A stretch of DNA of 64,000 nt from contig JADGDM010000001.1 in assembly GCA_016744905.1 (NCBI GenBank), positions 28,218 to 92,217 of the forward strand, given 5' to 3'. The translations under genes and the position numbers were made by a program. This stretch comes from Sulfurimonadaceae bacterium. Lineage in GTDB: Bacteria; Campylobacterota; Campylobacteria; Campylobacterales; Sulfurimonadaceae. The notes under the pieces were generated by a model. The model had not been told where the DNA came from. It did no database searches and worked only from the letters and a program-made list of their open reading frames with translations. Below are positions 63,127 through 64,000 of this stretch, piece after piece (position 1 is the stretch's first letter; each line of letters begins with the position of its first letter).

Positions 63127-63840
63127 ATGATTATCGCAACGAATTTCAAGTCAAATTTAACACGCGCAAAAACAGCGGCTTATATGAAAGAGTTAAATAC
63201 TTTTATCGAAAGCAATAATATAACTCAAGAACTTTTTGTATTTCCACCAAGTAGCGCGCTAGACAGTTTTGATACAACAGTAAATATTGGTGTTCAAAAT
63301 GCTTATGCAACGCAAAATGGTGCTTTTACAGGTGAACTTGCCTTAGATCAGATCGAAGAGTTTGGCATCAAAACTATTTTGATTGGTCACTCGGAACGAC
63401 GCCATGCATTGGGTGAATCTCAAGAACTTATTTCACAAAAATTTAACTTTTACAAAAAGCAAGGCTTTAAAATCATCTACTGTATTGGTGAGCCATTAGA
63501 AGTTCGTGAAGCAGGTAATGATGCTTTAATGGATTATTTATCTGAGCAGTTTGTTGGCATTGATTCTACTTATGAAGAGATGACGATTGCCTATGAGCCG
63601 GTTTGGGCTATCGGTACAGGATTAACACCTGAAAATGGTGAAATTGATCTGATTCAAGGTGTTTTAAAAGACAAATACAATCAAGATGTTCTTTATGGTG
63701 GTAGTGTTAAAGTTGCCAACGCCAAGAGCATTTTAGAACTTAAAAATGTTGACGGCATCTTAGTGGGCTCTGGCGCACTGAATGTTGAAGATTTTAAGGC
63801 GATGATTACTATTGCACAAAACTTAGAAAATAGTAAATAG
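63127..63840 (+). CDS. tpiA: Triosephosphate isomerase
   Basis: A 237-residue protein, about 10 residues shorter than usual, as is typical for this phylum. The catalytic residues are in ATNFKSNL (Asn and Lys), IGHSERRHALGE (His) and AYEPVWAIGTG (Glu). It begins three bases after the pgk stop and is followed by a terminator. It contains one AGCGCGCT site (63253). Confidence 0.95.
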   Translation: MIIATNFKSNLTRAKTAAYMKELNTFIESNNITQELFVFPPSSALDSFDTTVNIGVQNAYATQNGAFTGELALDQIEEFGIKTILIGHSERRHALGESQELISQKFNFYKKQGFKIIYCIGEPLEVREAGNDALMDYLSEQFVGIDSTYEEMTIAYEPVWAIGTGLTPENGEIDLIQGVLKDKYNQDVLYGGSVKVANAKSILELKNVDGILVGSGALNVEDFKAMITIAQNLENSK

Positions 63841-63850
63841 TCTTTCTATT

Positions 63851-63887
63851 ATAATAGATAAGTTGTAATTAATTTATCTATTATTTT
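63851..63887 (+). terminator. Intrinsic terminator after tpiA
   Basis: ATAATAGATAA (63851-63861) pairs with TTATCTATTAT (63874-63884) around a 12-base loop, followed by TTT and more T-rich sequence. It begins 11 bases after the tpiA stop. The rest of the window (63888-64000) holds no gene that I can see. Confidence 0.65.
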
Positions 63888-64000
63888 CAACCCTTTCTCA
63901 GAAATTCAACCCTCCTCTCATTTTTTAATACATTTAATGCCTATTTTTTAATCAGTTAATTGTTCTTCGCTTCTTATATTCAAGTTATACTTTCCTATCT

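Noticed and set aside
63886..63920. Imperfect direct repeat TTCAACCCT..TCTCA after tpiA
   Set aside because: Two copies of about 15 bases with mismatch in a T-rich flank are too short to support a function or a mobile element.
1..64000. Insertion sequences, integrases, toxin-antitoxin pairs, CRISPR arrays, prophage genes
   Set aside because: No transposase, integrase, cas gene or regularly spaced repeat was seen in any frame.

Overview
This AT-rich window looks like a free-living member of the Campylobacterota (epsilonproteobacteria), close to Sulfurimonas, Sulfuricurvum or Sulfurovum. The evidence is a 14-gene complex I operon whose NADH-input genes nuoE and nuoF are replaced by a tiny protein and a GltD-like fusion, two tandem nuoG genes, a pflA-type flagellar gene directly after nuoN, an MqnP-type menaquinone prenyltransferase, and gapA-pgk-tpiA divergent from nadD-rsfS. 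The assignment rests on gene content and order, not on a 16S sequence.

Layout. (1) 1-3.6 kb: the end of an acyl-CoA synthetase gene, an overlapping AAA+ ATPase and a small convergent gene. (2) 3.7-18.0 kb: an accessory operon of very large exported proteins: a 2249-residue lipoprotein, a 1091-residue exported protein, a 1220-residue protein with thrombospondin-3-like calcium repeats, Calx-beta and DUF1566 domains, and a small DUF1566 protein. A near-perfect dyad precedes it and hairpins follow it. (3) 18.2-35.7 kb: nuoA-nuoN with a terminator-like hairpin in its leader, followed by pflA. (4) 38.1-43.0 kb: miaA and mqnP, divergent from a 46-bp region with apparently leaderless starts, two small regulatory-looking genes, tRNA-Arg(GCG), a structured non-coding segment and a DUF1566 lipoprotein. 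(5) 43.1-51.9 kb: a diguanylate cyclase with two periplasmic binding domains, an M29-like aminopeptidase, an MBOAT acyltransferase with a partner, agmatine deiminase, alanine racemase and an NlpC/P60 lipoprotein. (6) 51.9-58.7 kb, minus strand: an all-exported cluster of two putative outer-membrane barrels, a DUF4384 protein, a periplasmic caspase fused to a formylglycine-enzyme-like domain, a small exported protein and two lipoproteins. (7) 58.7-63.9 kb: nadD-rsfS-rsmG and two small genes on the minus strand, gapA-pgk-tpiA on the plus strand, then a terminator.

How the genes fit together: complex I feeds electrons to menaquinone, for which mqnP supplies the prenylation step. The input module probably takes electrons from NAD(P)H through a GltD-like flavoprotein, or from another donor, rather than through a normal NuoE/F. 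pflA links the proton-motive force to polar flagellar rotation only by genomic position. The two accessory regions (3.7-18.0 and 51.9-58.7 kb) are cell-envelope systems of unknown function and are the best candidates for undescribed biology. A sequence-level oddity runs through the whole window: the palindrome AGCGCGCT and close variants occur far more often than base composition predicts.
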